Source: an uncultured Selenomonadales bacterium (GTDB lineage: Bacteria; Bacillota; Negativicutes; Selenomonadales; Selenomonadaceae). From it: DNA of 64,000 nt. Both the position numbers and the translations under genes were made by a program. Positions 17,382 to 25,361 of the stretch are shown piece after piece (position 1 is the first letter of the stretch; the number at the start of each line of letters is the position of its first letter). The notes under the pieces were generated by a model, which saw only the letters and a program-made list of their open reading frames with translations, made no database searches and was not told the origin of the DNA. Where the stretch lies: assembly GCA_937901445.1 (NCBI GenBank), contig CALDHY010000105.1, positions 1-64,000 of the forward strand, read 5' to 3'.

Positions 17382-18467
17382 TTGCAAAAAATTATTGGTG
17401 TACGGTTTAAAAAAGCCGGTAAGATACATTTTTTTGATCCGGGCGAGGAAGATATTCAAAGTGGCGATTGTGTAATTGTGGAAACTGCGCGAGGACTTGA
17501 ATGCGGCGACGTTGTAATAGGCGTGCGTGAAATTCCAACTGCCGAAAATCCCGACTGCCCAAATGTTCAGCCGCCGCACAAAATTTCACGTAAAGCTACG
17601 CCCGACGATTTAGAGCGCGTCGAAGAAAATAAAATCAAGGAAAAAAAGGCGTTCGATATTTGCCTTGAAAAAATTGCTGAACACGAACTGCCAATGAATT
17701 TAATAAACGTCAACTACACTTTCGACTTAAGCAAAATTATTTTTTACTTCACGGCAGAAGGGCGCGTAGACTTCCGCGCGTTGGTACGGGATTTGGCGTA
17801 TATTTTCCATACAAGAATTGAACTTAGACAAGTTGGAGTTCGTGACGAAGCAAAACTTTTGGGCGGCGTCGGTTGTTGCGGGCGCGCGCTTTGCTGTGCA
17901 ACTTTTTTGGGCGATTTTGCGCCGGTCTCAATTCGTATGGCTAAGGAACAAAATTTATCGCTTAATCCTACAAAAATTTCCGGAATTTGCGGGCGTTTAC
18001 TTTGTTGTTTGAAATATGAAAGTGATTATTACCACGAAAATTATATTGAACAGGCGAAAAATTATGAGCCGAAACAGGGCGAAAAGGTTATTTTGGAAAA
18101 CGGCAGAACCGGTAAAATTGTTTCAATAAATGAAGTTCGCAGGCTTGCCACAATTTTACTTGACAACGGCAAAGATACTGTTGTTACAAATTGGGAAACT
18201 TTGTTGCCGCTTGATAACGGCGATTCAGTTTCACAAATTGCTGAAGATACGATTGAAGACGTTGAAACAGAATTTGAGCCGCCGCCTTCGCCTGCGCCAA
18301 AAACCGCGCCTAAAACTGAACGCCAAAAAAATCCCGAGCGCAAGAAAAATTTCAGCCGCAATGATGATTCTCATGCAACCAACTTGTTTGACAACCGCCG
18401 CAACGATAAAGTTAATAAAAAATTTAATCAGCGCAAAAATCCAAATTCTAAAGGGCGCAAAAAATAG
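17382..18467 (+). CDS. ricT: PSP1-domain protein RicT (YaaT)
   Basis: TTG start with GGAAGG upstream. 361 aa. The PSP1 C-terminal domain is present with the cysteines that bind Fe-S clusters in the RicAFT complex: GGVGCCGRALCC and ISGICGRLLCCLKYE. In Bacillus, RicT with RicA and RicF stimulates RNase Y-dependent mRNA maturation and phosphorelay activation. The tail from about residue 290 is a Pro/Lys/Asn-rich disordered extension. ricA and ricF are not adjacent. The heptamer tract 4 follows directly. Confidence 0.92.
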   Translation: MQKIIGVRFKKAGKIHFFDPGEEDIQSGDCVIVETARGLECGDVVIGVREIPTAENPDCPNVQPPHKISRKATPDDLERVEENKIKEKKAFDICLEKIAEHELPMNLINVNYTFDLSKIIFYFTAEGRVDFRALVRDLAYIFHTRIELRQVGVRDEAKLLGGVGCCGRALCCATFLGDFAPVSIRMAKEQNLSLNPTKISGICGRLLCCLKYESDYYHENYIEQAKNYEPKQGEKVILENGRTGKIVSINEVRRLATILLDNGKDTVVTNWETLLPLDNGDSVSQIAEDTIEDVETEFEPPPSPAPKTAPKTERQKNPERKKNFSRNDDSHATNLFDNRRNDKVNKKFNQRKNPNSKGRKK

Positions 18468-18503
18468 ATTAGGGGCTAAGGGCTAGGGGCTAAGGATTAG
18501 GGA
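18467..18503. repeat. Degenerate heptamer repeat tract 4
   Basis: Tandem GATTAGG, GGCTAAG and GGCTAGG units from the ricT stop to just before the next start. Confidence 0.75.
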
Positions 18504-18509
18504 ATTTTT

Positions 18510-19250
18510 ATGAGTGTAAAATTACAAGCGGGCGAAAGGCTCGATGACTTGATGAAGTCCGGCAGAAAAATTATCCAAAATGAAAACGAATTTTGCTTTT
18601 CAATGGATTCAGTGTTAATTGCGCACTTTCCAATTTTCAAACGCCGTTACAAAGTTTTAGACTTGGGGACGGGTACAGGCGTAATTCCGCTGTTAATCGC
18701 TGATGAAGTTCAAAAAATTGTAGCGATAGAATTAAATTCAAGAATGGCTGAAACTGCGCGACGCAATGTTGAGCTGAATAATTTGACTGAAAAAATTACA
18801 GTGCTTGAAGGCGATTATCGCCAACACAGAGAAATTTTCCGCGCAGAAAGTTTTGATTTGGTTATAGCCAATCCGCCGTATGTGCCGGTAAAAGACGGTG
18901 ATTCAAATAAACTGCATGGCGTGGCGCGCGCGCGTCATGAATTTACCGCCACGCTTGAAGATGTTGTTACTGCCGCAAGATTTGTTTTGAAATTTCACGG
19001 CGTTTTTTGTATGATTCATTTGGCGTCAAGACTTTGTGAAATTGTTGATACACTTCACCGCCACCAACTGGAAATGAAACGCCTGCAAATTATTCAGCCG
19101 AAATTTGGGCGCAACGCAAATTTAATTATGATTGAGGCGATTGTAGGCGCAAATTCCGGCAGTTTGCAAATTTTACCGCCGCTTGTTGTTCATGAAAATG
19201 ACAACTCGTATACTTCAGATATAAAAAAAATTTACGGCTTGGAGGAATAA
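18510..19250 (+). CDS. tRNA1(Val) A37 N6-methyltransferase family (TrmN6/YfiC-like)
   Basis: 246 aa, Rossmann methyltransferase: the SAM-binding motif VLDLGTGTGVIPLLI at about residue 51, an acidic residue after strand 2 (AIELNSRM) and the N6-adenine catalytic motif NPPYVPV at about 118. The N-terminal GERLDDLM and FSMDSVLIAHF match the YfiC/TrmN6 group common in Firmicutes. It often precedes rsmI and a YazA-like gene; here rsmI follows after two inserted MNT/HEPN pairs, which suggests these were inserted into an ancestral trmN6-rsmI operon. Confidence 0.88.
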   Translation: MSVKLQAGERLDDLMKSGRKIIQNENEFCFSMDSVLIAHFPIFKRRYKVLDLGTGTGVIPLLIADEVQKIVAIELNSRMAETARRNVELNNLTEKITVLEGDYRQHREIFRAESFDLVIANPPYVPVKDGDSNKLHGVARARHEFTATLEDVVTAARFVLKFHGVFCMIHLASRLCEIVDTLHRHQLEMKRLQIIQPKFGRNANLIMIEAIVGANSGSLQILPPLVVHENDNSYTSDIKKIYGLEE

Positions 19251-19252
19251 AA

Positions 19253-19537
19253 ATGTTGACGATTGACGAAATAAAAAAGACGGTTGCAAAAATTGCCCCG
19301 CAATACAATTTAAAAAAGGTTACGCTTTTTGGCTCGCGCGCCAATGGTACTGCAAGGGAAGACAGCGATGTTGATTTAATTGTTGATTTTCCTAAGGGAA
19401 GTTCTTTACTTGACTTAATCGATTTAAAATATAAACTTGAAGAAATTTGGAATTTAGGTGTTGATGTTATAAGTCGCGGAGGGATTAAAGGAAGTATTTT
19501 GGAAATTGAAAAGGAAGTTGATATTTATGCGGCTTAA
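19253..19537 (+). CDS. MNT-type nucleotidyltransferase antitoxin, copy 1
   Basis: 94 aa. Minimal nucleotidyltransferase with the exact GSx10DxD motif GSRANGTAREDSDVD at about residues 27-41. Related MntA antitoxins add AMP to a tyrosine of their HEPN partner and so block its RNase activity. The partner gene starts 11 nt before this one ends. ATG with GGAGGA upstream. The first 131 nt are nearly identical to copy 2 at 19872 (three silent differences), while the rest differs. Confidence 0.88.
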   Translation: MLTIDEIKKTVAKIAPQYNLKKVTLFGSRANGTAREDSDVDLIVDFPKGSSLLDLIDLKYKLEEIWNLGVDVISRGGIKGSILEIEKEVDIYAA

Positions 19538-19868
19538 GGACAAAACCATATTAAAAAAAATTATTTCAGAAATTGATAAGGGGCTTATTTTTTTAGGCGA
19601 TACAAGACTTGAAGAATTTTTGAATAATGAAATGATGAAATATGCAGTTGCAATGACAGCTATAAACATTGGTGAACTTGTAAAAAATTTAACAATGGAG
19701 TTCAGAGAAAAAAATCCTCAAGTCAAATGGAAAAATATTGCCGGACTTAGAGATATTGCCGCTCACAAGTACGAAACTCTAGATATGAATTTGGTATATG
19801 TTATTGTTAAAAAAGATTTTCCTGAATTAAAAGCGCAAATTGAAAAAATTCTTGAATCGGAGGAATAA
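19527..19868 (+). CDS. HEPN-domain toxin (HepT/DUF86), copy 1
   Basis: ATG at 19527 with AAAAGGAAG upstream; a TTG at 19506 would place translation before this site. 113 aa, all-helical HEPN fold. The RX4HXY motif, which forms the RNase centre and carries the AMP-acceptor Tyr in HepT, is intact: RDIAAHKY at about residues 80-87. It overlaps its antitoxin gene by 11 nt, as is usual for MntA-HepT. Expected to be an mRNA or tRNA nuclease neutralised by the upstream protein. Confidence 0.87.
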   Translation: MRLKDKTILKKIISEIDKGLIFLGDTRLEEFLNNEMMKYAVAMTAINIGELVKNLTMEFREKNPQVKWKNIAGLRDIAAHKYETLDMNLVYVIVKKDFPELKAQIEKILESEE

Positions 19869-19871
19869 AAA

Positions 19872-20162
19872 ATGTTGACGATTGACGAAATTAAAAAGAC
19901 TGTTGCAAAAATTGCCCCGCAATACAATTTAAAAAAGGTTACGCTTTTTGGCTCGCGCGCCAATGGTACTGCAAGGGAAGATAGCGATGTTGATTTAATT
20001 GTAGAATTTGCTGAAAATAAAGTTGTTACACTTTTTACTTTGGCAGGTTTAATGATTGATTTAGAAGAAATTTTTGGCGTTGGTGTTGATGTAATTCACG
20101 GACCAAAACAAGATAGTTGGATGATTGAAATTGACAAGGAGCTTGAAATTTATGCAGCGTAG
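19872..20162 (+). CDS. MNT-type nucleotidyltransferase antitoxin, copy 2
   Basis: 96 aa. GSx10DxD is again intact. The N-terminal 44 residues are identical to copy 1; the C-terminal half has diverged (FAENKVVTLFTLAGLMIDLE). It starts 3 nt after the first HepT gene. The all-silent differences in the shared 131 nt point to recent duplication or gene conversion of the 5' half, with the partner-contacting C-terminal half kept different. Confidence 0.88.
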   Translation: MLTIDEIKKTVAKIAPQYNLKKVTLFGSRANGTAREDSDVDLIVEFAENKVVTLFTLAGLMIDLEEIFGVGVDVIHGPKQDSWMIEIDKELEIYAA

Positions 20163-20496
20163 AGAAAAAATAGCATTACAAAAAATTGTTTCTGAAATTA
20201 GTATTATTTTAAATTTTGTAGATGGTGTTTCGGAAGAAAATTTTTTACAAAATGAATTGCTTAAACGCGCAACAGGAATGACGGCTATAAATATTGGCGA
20301 ACTCACAAAACATTTAACAATGGAATTTAGAGAAAATTACCCGCAAGTTGCATTCAGTAAAGCGGCGAAGTTTAGAGATATTGTTGCTCATAAATATGAA
20401 ACTTTGAATATGCTTGATGTTTATGAAACTGTTACAAAAGATTTTCCGGAATTAAAAACGCAAATTGAAAAAATTCTTGAAAGTGATGAAATATGA
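20152..20496 (+). CDS. HEPN-domain toxin (HepT/DUF86), copy 2
   Basis: ATG at 20152 with AAGGAG upstream. 114 aa, clearly homologous to copy 1 (MTAINIGEL, LTMEFRE and KDFPELK are shared) but overall diverged. The RX4HXY motif is RDIVAHKY. It overlaps its antitoxin by 11 nt and its stop overlaps the rsmI start by 4 nt, so the whole block is translationally coupled to a housekeeping gene. Confidence 0.87.
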   Translation: MQRREKIALQKIVSEISIILNFVDGVSEENFLQNELLKRATGMTAINIGELTKHLTMEFRENYPQVAFSKAAKFRDIVAHKYETLNMLDVYETVTKDFPELKTQIEKILESDEI

Positions 20497-21311
20497 GCGG
20501 GATTTTATATTTGGTTGCAACGCCTATTGGCAATTTGGAAGATATAACTTTTCGAGCCGTGCGAATACTGCGCGAGGTTGACATAATCGCCGCTGAAGAT
20601 ACGCGCCATACTCGAAAACTTTTGGCGCACTTTGAAATACACACGCCGTTAATTCGCTACGACGAATACACCGACGCCGCAAAAATTATTGAACTTTTGC
20701 TGGATGGAAAAAATATTGCTTGCGTTTCAGACGCCGGACTTCCCGCTATTTCAGACCCCGGCGCAAATTTGGTTAAAGCCGCCGTTGAAAAAAATATTCA
20801 AGTTTGCCCAATTCCCGGTGCAAACGCCGCACTTTCCGCGTTAATTTGTTCCGCACTTGACACTACTAAATTTACCTTTGCAGGATTTTTGCCGAAGTCA
20901 ACGAAAAATCGCAAAGAAATTTTAACTGAACTTTCGACGCACGCTGAAACTTTGATTTTTTATGAAGCTCCGCACCGTATCAAAAAGATTCTTGAAGAAA
21001 TGCTTGAAGTTTTTGGCAACAGAAAAGCCGTTATCGCCCGTGAACTTACAAAAATTCATGAAGAATTCCGTCGCGCAGATTTAATTTCACTTGCTGAAAA
21101 TCTTGACGCGCCGCGCGGCGAATTTGTAATTATTGTTGAAGGCTGTACCAAAATTGAAAATCCCGTCGAAGAAAATTTTCTTGACGTTTACATAAAATTA
21201 ATCGAAGGCGGCACCGACAAAAAAGCCGCCATTCGTGAAGTTGCACAAAAATTTAATTTGAGTCGGCGCGCAGTTTATAACGCCGTGCTTGACTTTGAAA
21301 ATAATTTGTAG
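20493..21311 (+). CDS. rsmI: 16S rRNA (cytidine1402-2'-O)-methyltransferase RsmI
   Basis: 272 aa, tetrapyrrole-methylase fold. Typical motifs: LYLVATPIGNLEDITFRA at the start, AAEDTRHTRKLL, SDAGLPAISDPGA, PIPGANAALSAL and FYEAPHRI. It 2'-O-methylates C1402 in the decoding centre, with SAM as donor. ATG overlaps the stop of the upstream HepT gene (ATGA). The C-terminal helix-turn-helix-like tail (KKAAIREVAQKFNLSRRAVY) is usual for the family. Confidence 0.97.
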   Translation: MSGILYLVATPIGNLEDITFRAVRILREVDIIAAEDTRHTRKLLAHFEIHTPLIRYDEYTDAAKIIELLLDGKNIACVSDAGLPAISDPGANLVKAAVEKNIQVCPIPGANAALSALICSALDTTKFTFAGFLPKSTKNRKEILTELSTHAETLIFYEAPHRIKKILEEMLEVFGNRKAVIARELTKIHEEFRRADLISLAENLDAPRGEFVIIVEGCTKIENPVEENFLDVYIKLIEGGTDKKAAIREVAQKFNLSRRAVYNAVLDFENNL

Positions 21312-21324
21312 AGGAGTTTTTATT

Positions 21325-22260
21325 ATGGTTAAAGGAATTGTTGGAGGCGATGAATTTTTTACTGAAGTTATAATTCGCGGCTTGACGTTGAACGCGGCGG
21401 CGGACGGCTACTATTTCGGCAATTTTAATGAAAACGTCGGCAGGCGCATTGCAAACAAATACGGCGTTCACTTTGTCAAAAATATTGATGACTTTGTAGG
21501 AAATTCCGCACTTTTATTTTTAACTTTTGAAATTACTGAAGCTGAAAAAATGCTCCAGCGTTTGGCAGAAAAAGTTAATCCTGAAACTTTGATTGTTTCC
21601 GCCGTTTCAGATTTAAATTTAAAAAAGCTTGAAGAAACTTTTCCAAACAATGAAATTATCCGCCTGTTTATTACGCCGTCAATAATTTCAGGGCAAGGGC
21701 TCGGCGCGTACGTTGTAAGTAAAAACGCCTCAATCAGCGCGCAAAGTGTAGCCGAAATTATTTTGAAAGATTGCGGCGATGTTATCAACGTCGAAAATGA
21801 AGCTGAACTTGAAAAAATTGCAGACTACTTGACGGCGAATACTTATGTTTCGTATGTGACAATTCAAGGTATGTTAAAGAGTGCAAAAAAATTGGGACTT
21901 ACAGAAATGGAGGCAAATTTTGTTGTAAGCAAACTTTTTGGCGGCTCGGTTTATACTTTGATTGAAAACGGCAAAGACACCGCCGCAATGATTCGGCGCG
22001 GCACTCTCGACCAAAAATTCCGCACAAAAGTTACAAAGTTAATTGAAACTCAAGGTATTAAAGCTGAACTTGAAAAATTTATCGAACGCCCTGTTTACGC
22101 CGAAATTATTGAAGCTGAAGAGGCTGAAAAACTTGAACACGGCGGCACTTCCTCAAGCAACAGATTTTCAAATACTCAACCCGCCGCCGCGCCAACTAAA
22201 ACTCAACCTGCTGCCACTGAAATTAAAACGCCGAAATTGCAAATGCATTATAGGGGCTAG
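21325..22260 (+). CDS. Pyrroline-5-carboxylate reductase-like dehydrogenase
   Basis: ATG at 21325 with GAGGAG 9 nt upstream; an earlier TTG overlapping rsmI is rejected. 311 aa. A ProC-like fold: an N-terminal NADP-binding region, here without the classic GxGxxG (KGIVGGDEFFTEVI), then VSAVSDLNL and IIRLFITPSIISGQG, where ProC has RxMPNTP. A helical C-terminal domain (TANTYVSYVTIQGML) is followed by a low-complexity Pro/Thr tail. Because the dinucleotide loop and the substrate motif are altered, true proline synthesis is doubtful; a related imine reductase or non-catalytic role is possible. The stop lies inside heptamer tract 5. Confidence 0.65.
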   Translation: MVKGIVGGDEFFTEVIIRGLTLNAAADGYYFGNFNENVGRRIANKYGVHFVKNIDDFVGNSALLFLTFEITEAEKMLQRLAEKVNPETLIVSAVSDLNLKKLEETFPNNEIIRLFITPSIISGQGLGAYVVSKNASISAQSVAEIILKDCGDVINVENEAELEKIADYLTANTYVSYVTIQGMLKSAKKLGLTEMEANFVVSKLFGGSVYTLIENGKDTAAMIRRGTLDQKFRTKVTKLIETQGIKAELEKFIERPVYAEIIEAEEAEKLEHGGTSSSNRFSNTQPAAAPTKTQPAATEIKTPKLQMHYRG

Positions 22261-22284
22261 GAACTAAGGGTTAGGGACTAGGGG
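22250..22284. repeat. Degenerate heptamer repeat tract 5
   Basis: Tandem units GGGCTAG, GAACTAA, GGGTTAG and GGACTAG that form the last codons of the upstream gene and the start of the intergenic region. Confidence 0.75.
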
Positions 22285-22337
22285 AATTTTAAAAAATTTT
22301 TTCAGTCTCTTACAAGTTAAATAAAGGAGCAAATTTT

Positions 22338-23870
22338 ATGGATAAAAAAACATTCTACATTACAACGCCAATTTATTATCCCAGCGCAAAATTGCACATT
22401 GGGCACGCCTACTGTACGACCATTGCTGATACAATCGCCCGTTTTAAACGCCTTGCCGGTTATGAAGTTTTTTTCTTGACGGGCAGTGACGAACACGGGC
22501 AAAAAATTCAACGCACGGCAGAAAGTCAGGGCGTAACGCCGCTTGAATACGTCGATAAAATTGTTGAAAGCTTTAAGGAACTTTGGCGGCGAATGGAAAT
22601 TTCAAACGATGATTTTATTAGGACTTCGGAGCCGCGCCATCATAAAGTTGTACAGGAAGTTTTCCGCCGTATTCGTGATAACGGCGATATTTACAAAGGC
22701 GAATACACCGGCTTATATTGTACGCCCTGCGAATCCTACTGGACGGAAATTCAACTTGACGAAAACGGTTGTTGCCCGGATTGTCATCGCCCCGTTGAAA
22801 AAGTTTCTGAAGAGGCTTACTTTTTTAAAATGTCAAAATACGCCGACGCGGTTTTAAAATATCTTGAAGATAATCCCGAATTTTTGGAGCCGAAAAGCCG
22901 CCGAAATGAAATGATAAATTTTATAAAGCAGGGGCTTGAGGATTTATGCGTTTCTCGTACTTCGTTTAATTGGGGTATTCCCGTACCCGACGACGAAAAG
23001 CATGTTATTTACGTTTGGTTTGACGCGCTTACAAATTATCTTACGCCAATAGGTTTTCTTGACGACGCCGAAAAATTTAAAAAGTATTGGCCCGCAGATT
23101 TACATTTGGTCGGTAAAGAAATTGTGCGTTTCCACACAATAATTTGGGGTTGTATTTTAATGGCGTTGGGAATTGAACTGCCAAAAAAAGTTTACGGGCA
23201 CGGCTGGCTTGTTATCGACGGCGGCAAAATGTCAAAGTCTAAAGGTAATGTTGTAGATCCAATGTTACTGATTGATGAATTTGGCGCGGACGCTATCAGA
23301 TATTTTTTACTGCGCGAAATAACTTTAGGGCTTGACGGCAATTTCAATCGTGATGCGCTGATTCAACGTATCAATTCAGATTTGGCAAATGATTTGGGAA
23401 ATTTGCTCCATCGCTCCCTGAATATGATTAACAAATTTCAAAAGGGCGTTTTGCTTGAAAGTTCCGGCGGTACTGAAATTGACAATTCCTTAAAAAGTGA
23501 AGCGGTCGAAACTGCAAAAGAATACCGCGCCTTGATGGAAAATCTGCAAATTTCGGACGCCGTTAAGCTTGTCTGGAAATTTATCAGCCGCTGTAACAAA
23601 TACATTGACGAGACCGCCCCTTGGAAACTTGCGAAGGATGAAACTCAAAAACAGAATCTTTCAAACGTGCTTTACAACCTTGCTGAATCGCTTAGAATCA
23701 TTGCAGTTTTAATTTCGCCGTTTATGCCGAATACCTCGCGCAGGATTCTTGAACAGTTGCAAGTTTCACAAGATATTAAACTTGAAGACGCTGAAACTTT
23801 TGGCGCGCTTGAAGTCAATCACAAAGTAGGTAAGCCTGAACAACTTTTCCCGCGTATCGAATTAGAATAA
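22338..23870 (+). CDS. metG: Methionyl-tRNA synthetase
   Basis: 510 aa, class I synthetase. Motifs: HIGHAY (HIGH) at about residue 22, KMSKSKGN (KMSKS) at about 297, and a zinc knob with CTPCESYW and CCPDCHRP. It charges tRNA(Met), including the initiator. The protein ends after the anticodon-binding helices and lacks the C-terminal EMAP-II-like tRNA-binding domain found in many Firmicute MetG (about 650 aa), so dimerisation through that domain is not expected. ATG with AAAGGAG 9 nt upstream. Confidence 0.97.
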   Translation: MDKKTFYITTPIYYPSAKLHIGHAYCTTIADTIARFKRLAGYEVFFLTGSDEHGQKIQRTAESQGVTPLEYVDKIVESFKELWRRMEISNDDFIRTSEPRHHKVVQEVFRRIRDNGDIYKGEYTGLYCTPCESYWTEIQLDENGCCPDCHRPVEKVSEEAYFFKMSKYADAVLKYLEDNPEFLEPKSRRNEMINFIKQGLEDLCVSRTSFNWGIPVPDDEKHVIYVWFDALTNYLTPIGFLDDAEKFKKYWPADLHLVGKEIVRFHTIIWGCILMALGIELPKKVYGHGWLVIDGGKMSKSKGNVVDPMLLIDEFGADAIRYFLLREITLGLDGNFNRDALIQRINSDLANDLGNLLHRSLNMINKFQKGVLLESSGGTEIDNSLKSEAVETAKEYRALMENLQISDAVKLVWKFISRCNKYIDETAPWKLAKDETQKQNLSNVLYNLAESLRIIAVLISPFMPNTSRRILEQLQVSQDIKLEDAETFGALEVNHKVGKPEQLFPRIELE

Positions 23871-23938
23871 TTTTGTTATATTTTGCAGGGGAATAAATAT
23901 TTTTGTCGAAATAGGCGGCGTTAAGGAGTGATAAAAAA

Positions 23939-25162
23939 TTGGATTATTCAACATATCTTAGGAATTATCCCGACAAAGACGGGAAATTTGGAAAATACGG
24001 CGGAGCTTACTTGCCGCCGCAACTTGTACCGGCAATGCAAGAAATTAATGACGCTTATTTAACAATCTGTCAATCTTCGCAGTTTATTAACGAATTGCGC
24101 AGAATCCGCCGCGAATTTCAAGGCAGACCTACGCCAATTTATCATTGCGAAAGACTTAGCCGCAAACTCGGCAAAACTCAAATTTATTTAAAGCGTGAAG
24201 ATTTGAATCATACCGGCGCGCACAAGCTGAATCACTGTATGGGTGAAGGCTTGCTTGCAAAATTTATGGGCAAGAAAAGAATTATTGCTGAAACGGGCGC
24301 AGGGCAACACGGCGTGGCACTTGCTACGGCGGCGGCGTTTTTCGGCTTGGAATGTTCAATTTACATGGGGGAAGTTGACATTGCAAAACAAGCTCCCAAC
24401 GTTGCAAGAATGAAAGTTTTGGGCGCAGAGGTTGTTTCAGTTACACGCGGGCAAAAAACTTTGAAAGAAGCAGTTGACGCCGCCTTTGAAGATTATCTTG
24501 AAAATTACAAAGACACAATTTATTGTATCGGCTCGGCAGTCGGACCGCACCCTTTCCCTATGATGGTACGTGATTTTCAAATGGTTGTAGGTTACGAGGC
24601 GCGCGAACAATTTACAGAAATGATGGGACATTTGCCGGACGTTGTAACGGCGTGCGTAGGCGGCGGCTCCAATTCTATTGGAATGTTTTTGCCGTTTGTA
24701 AATGATCCCGTTGAAATTGTTGGCGTTGAACCAATGGGGCGCGGCGAAAATGTAGGCGATAACGCGGCTTCAATGACTTACGGCTCTGAAGGCGTTATGC
24801 ACGGCTTTAATTCTGTTATGCTGAAAGACGATAAGGGCGAGCCTGCGCCGGTTTATTCCATTGCAAGCGGCTTGGATTATCCTTCGGTTGGTCCTGAACA
24901 CGCCTTTTTGAGAGAATGCGGGCGCGTCAAATACGACGTGGCAAGCGATAAAGAGGCAGTCAATGCTTTCTTCAAACTTAGCCGCTATGAAGGAATTATT
25001 CCCGCGCTTGAAAGTTCGCACGCCTTAGCTTATGCAATGCGCCGCGCAAAAGAAATGGATCACGGCTCTATTTTGGTAAATCTTAGCGGTCGCGGCGATA
25101 AAGATTTAGATTACGTCATTGAAAAATACGGTTACGGCGAAGATTTTAAAGACTTCGATTAA
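23939..25162 (+). CDS. trpB: Tryptophan synthase beta chain
   Basis: TTG start with AAGGAG upstream. 407 aa. PLP fold type II with the catalytic lysine in [16 protein letters not shown] (about residue 93), [17 protein letters not shown] and the phosphate loop [12 protein letters not shown]. It condenses indole with serine to tryptophan. No other trp gene (notably trpA) is near, and metG is upstream, so the gene stands alone with its own terminator. The length and sequence fit TrpB1 rather than the longer TrpB2. Confidence 0.95.
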   Translation: MDYSTYLRNYPDKDGKFGKYGGAYLPPQLVPAMQEINDAYLTICQSSQFINELRRIRREFQGRPTPIYHCERLSRKLGKTQIYLKREDLNHTGAHKLNHCMGEGLLAKFMGKKRIIAETGAGQHGVALATAAAFFGLECSIYMGEVDIAKQAPNVARMKVLGAEVVSVTRGQKTLKEAVDAAFEDYLENYKDTIYCIGSAVGPHPFPMMVRDFQMVVGYEAREQFTEMMGHLPDVVTACVGGGSNSIGMFLPFVNDPVEIVGVEPMGRGENVGDNAASMTYGSEGVMHGFNSVMLKDDKGEPAPVYSIASGLDYPSVGPEHAFLRECGRVKYDVASDKEAVNAFFKLSRYEGIIPALESSHALAYAMRRAKEMDHGSILVNLSGRGDKDLDYVIEKYGYGEDFKDFD

Positions 25163-25184
25163 TTTTCAAACTTAAAAAATTTTT

Positions 25185-25212
25185 AGCTCGTCAAAAATTG
25201 GCGGGCTTTTTT
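25185..25212 (+). terminator. Terminator after trpB
   Basis: AGCTCGTC pairs with GGCGGGCT (including G-T pairs) and six T follow. Confidence 0.8.
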
Positions 25213-25361
25213 AGTAAAGATTTTTAACCTTAAAATATTAATTATTGGAATTTTTTTGTCGATAGATATTTAAAGGCTTCTTTTTTATTCCATAGATATT
25301 GAGAGATTTTTATGAATTTTCAAAGTTAAAATTTTTTGAATGTTTTAAGGGGATGATTGTT

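Larger units (their letters stand above)
19253..20002 (+). repeat. 131-nt near-identical direct repeat (19253-19383 and 19872-20002)
   Basis: The 5' parts of the two antitoxin genes differ at three positions in 131 nt, all silent. Sequence similarity drops sharply after this point. Confidence 0.93.
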
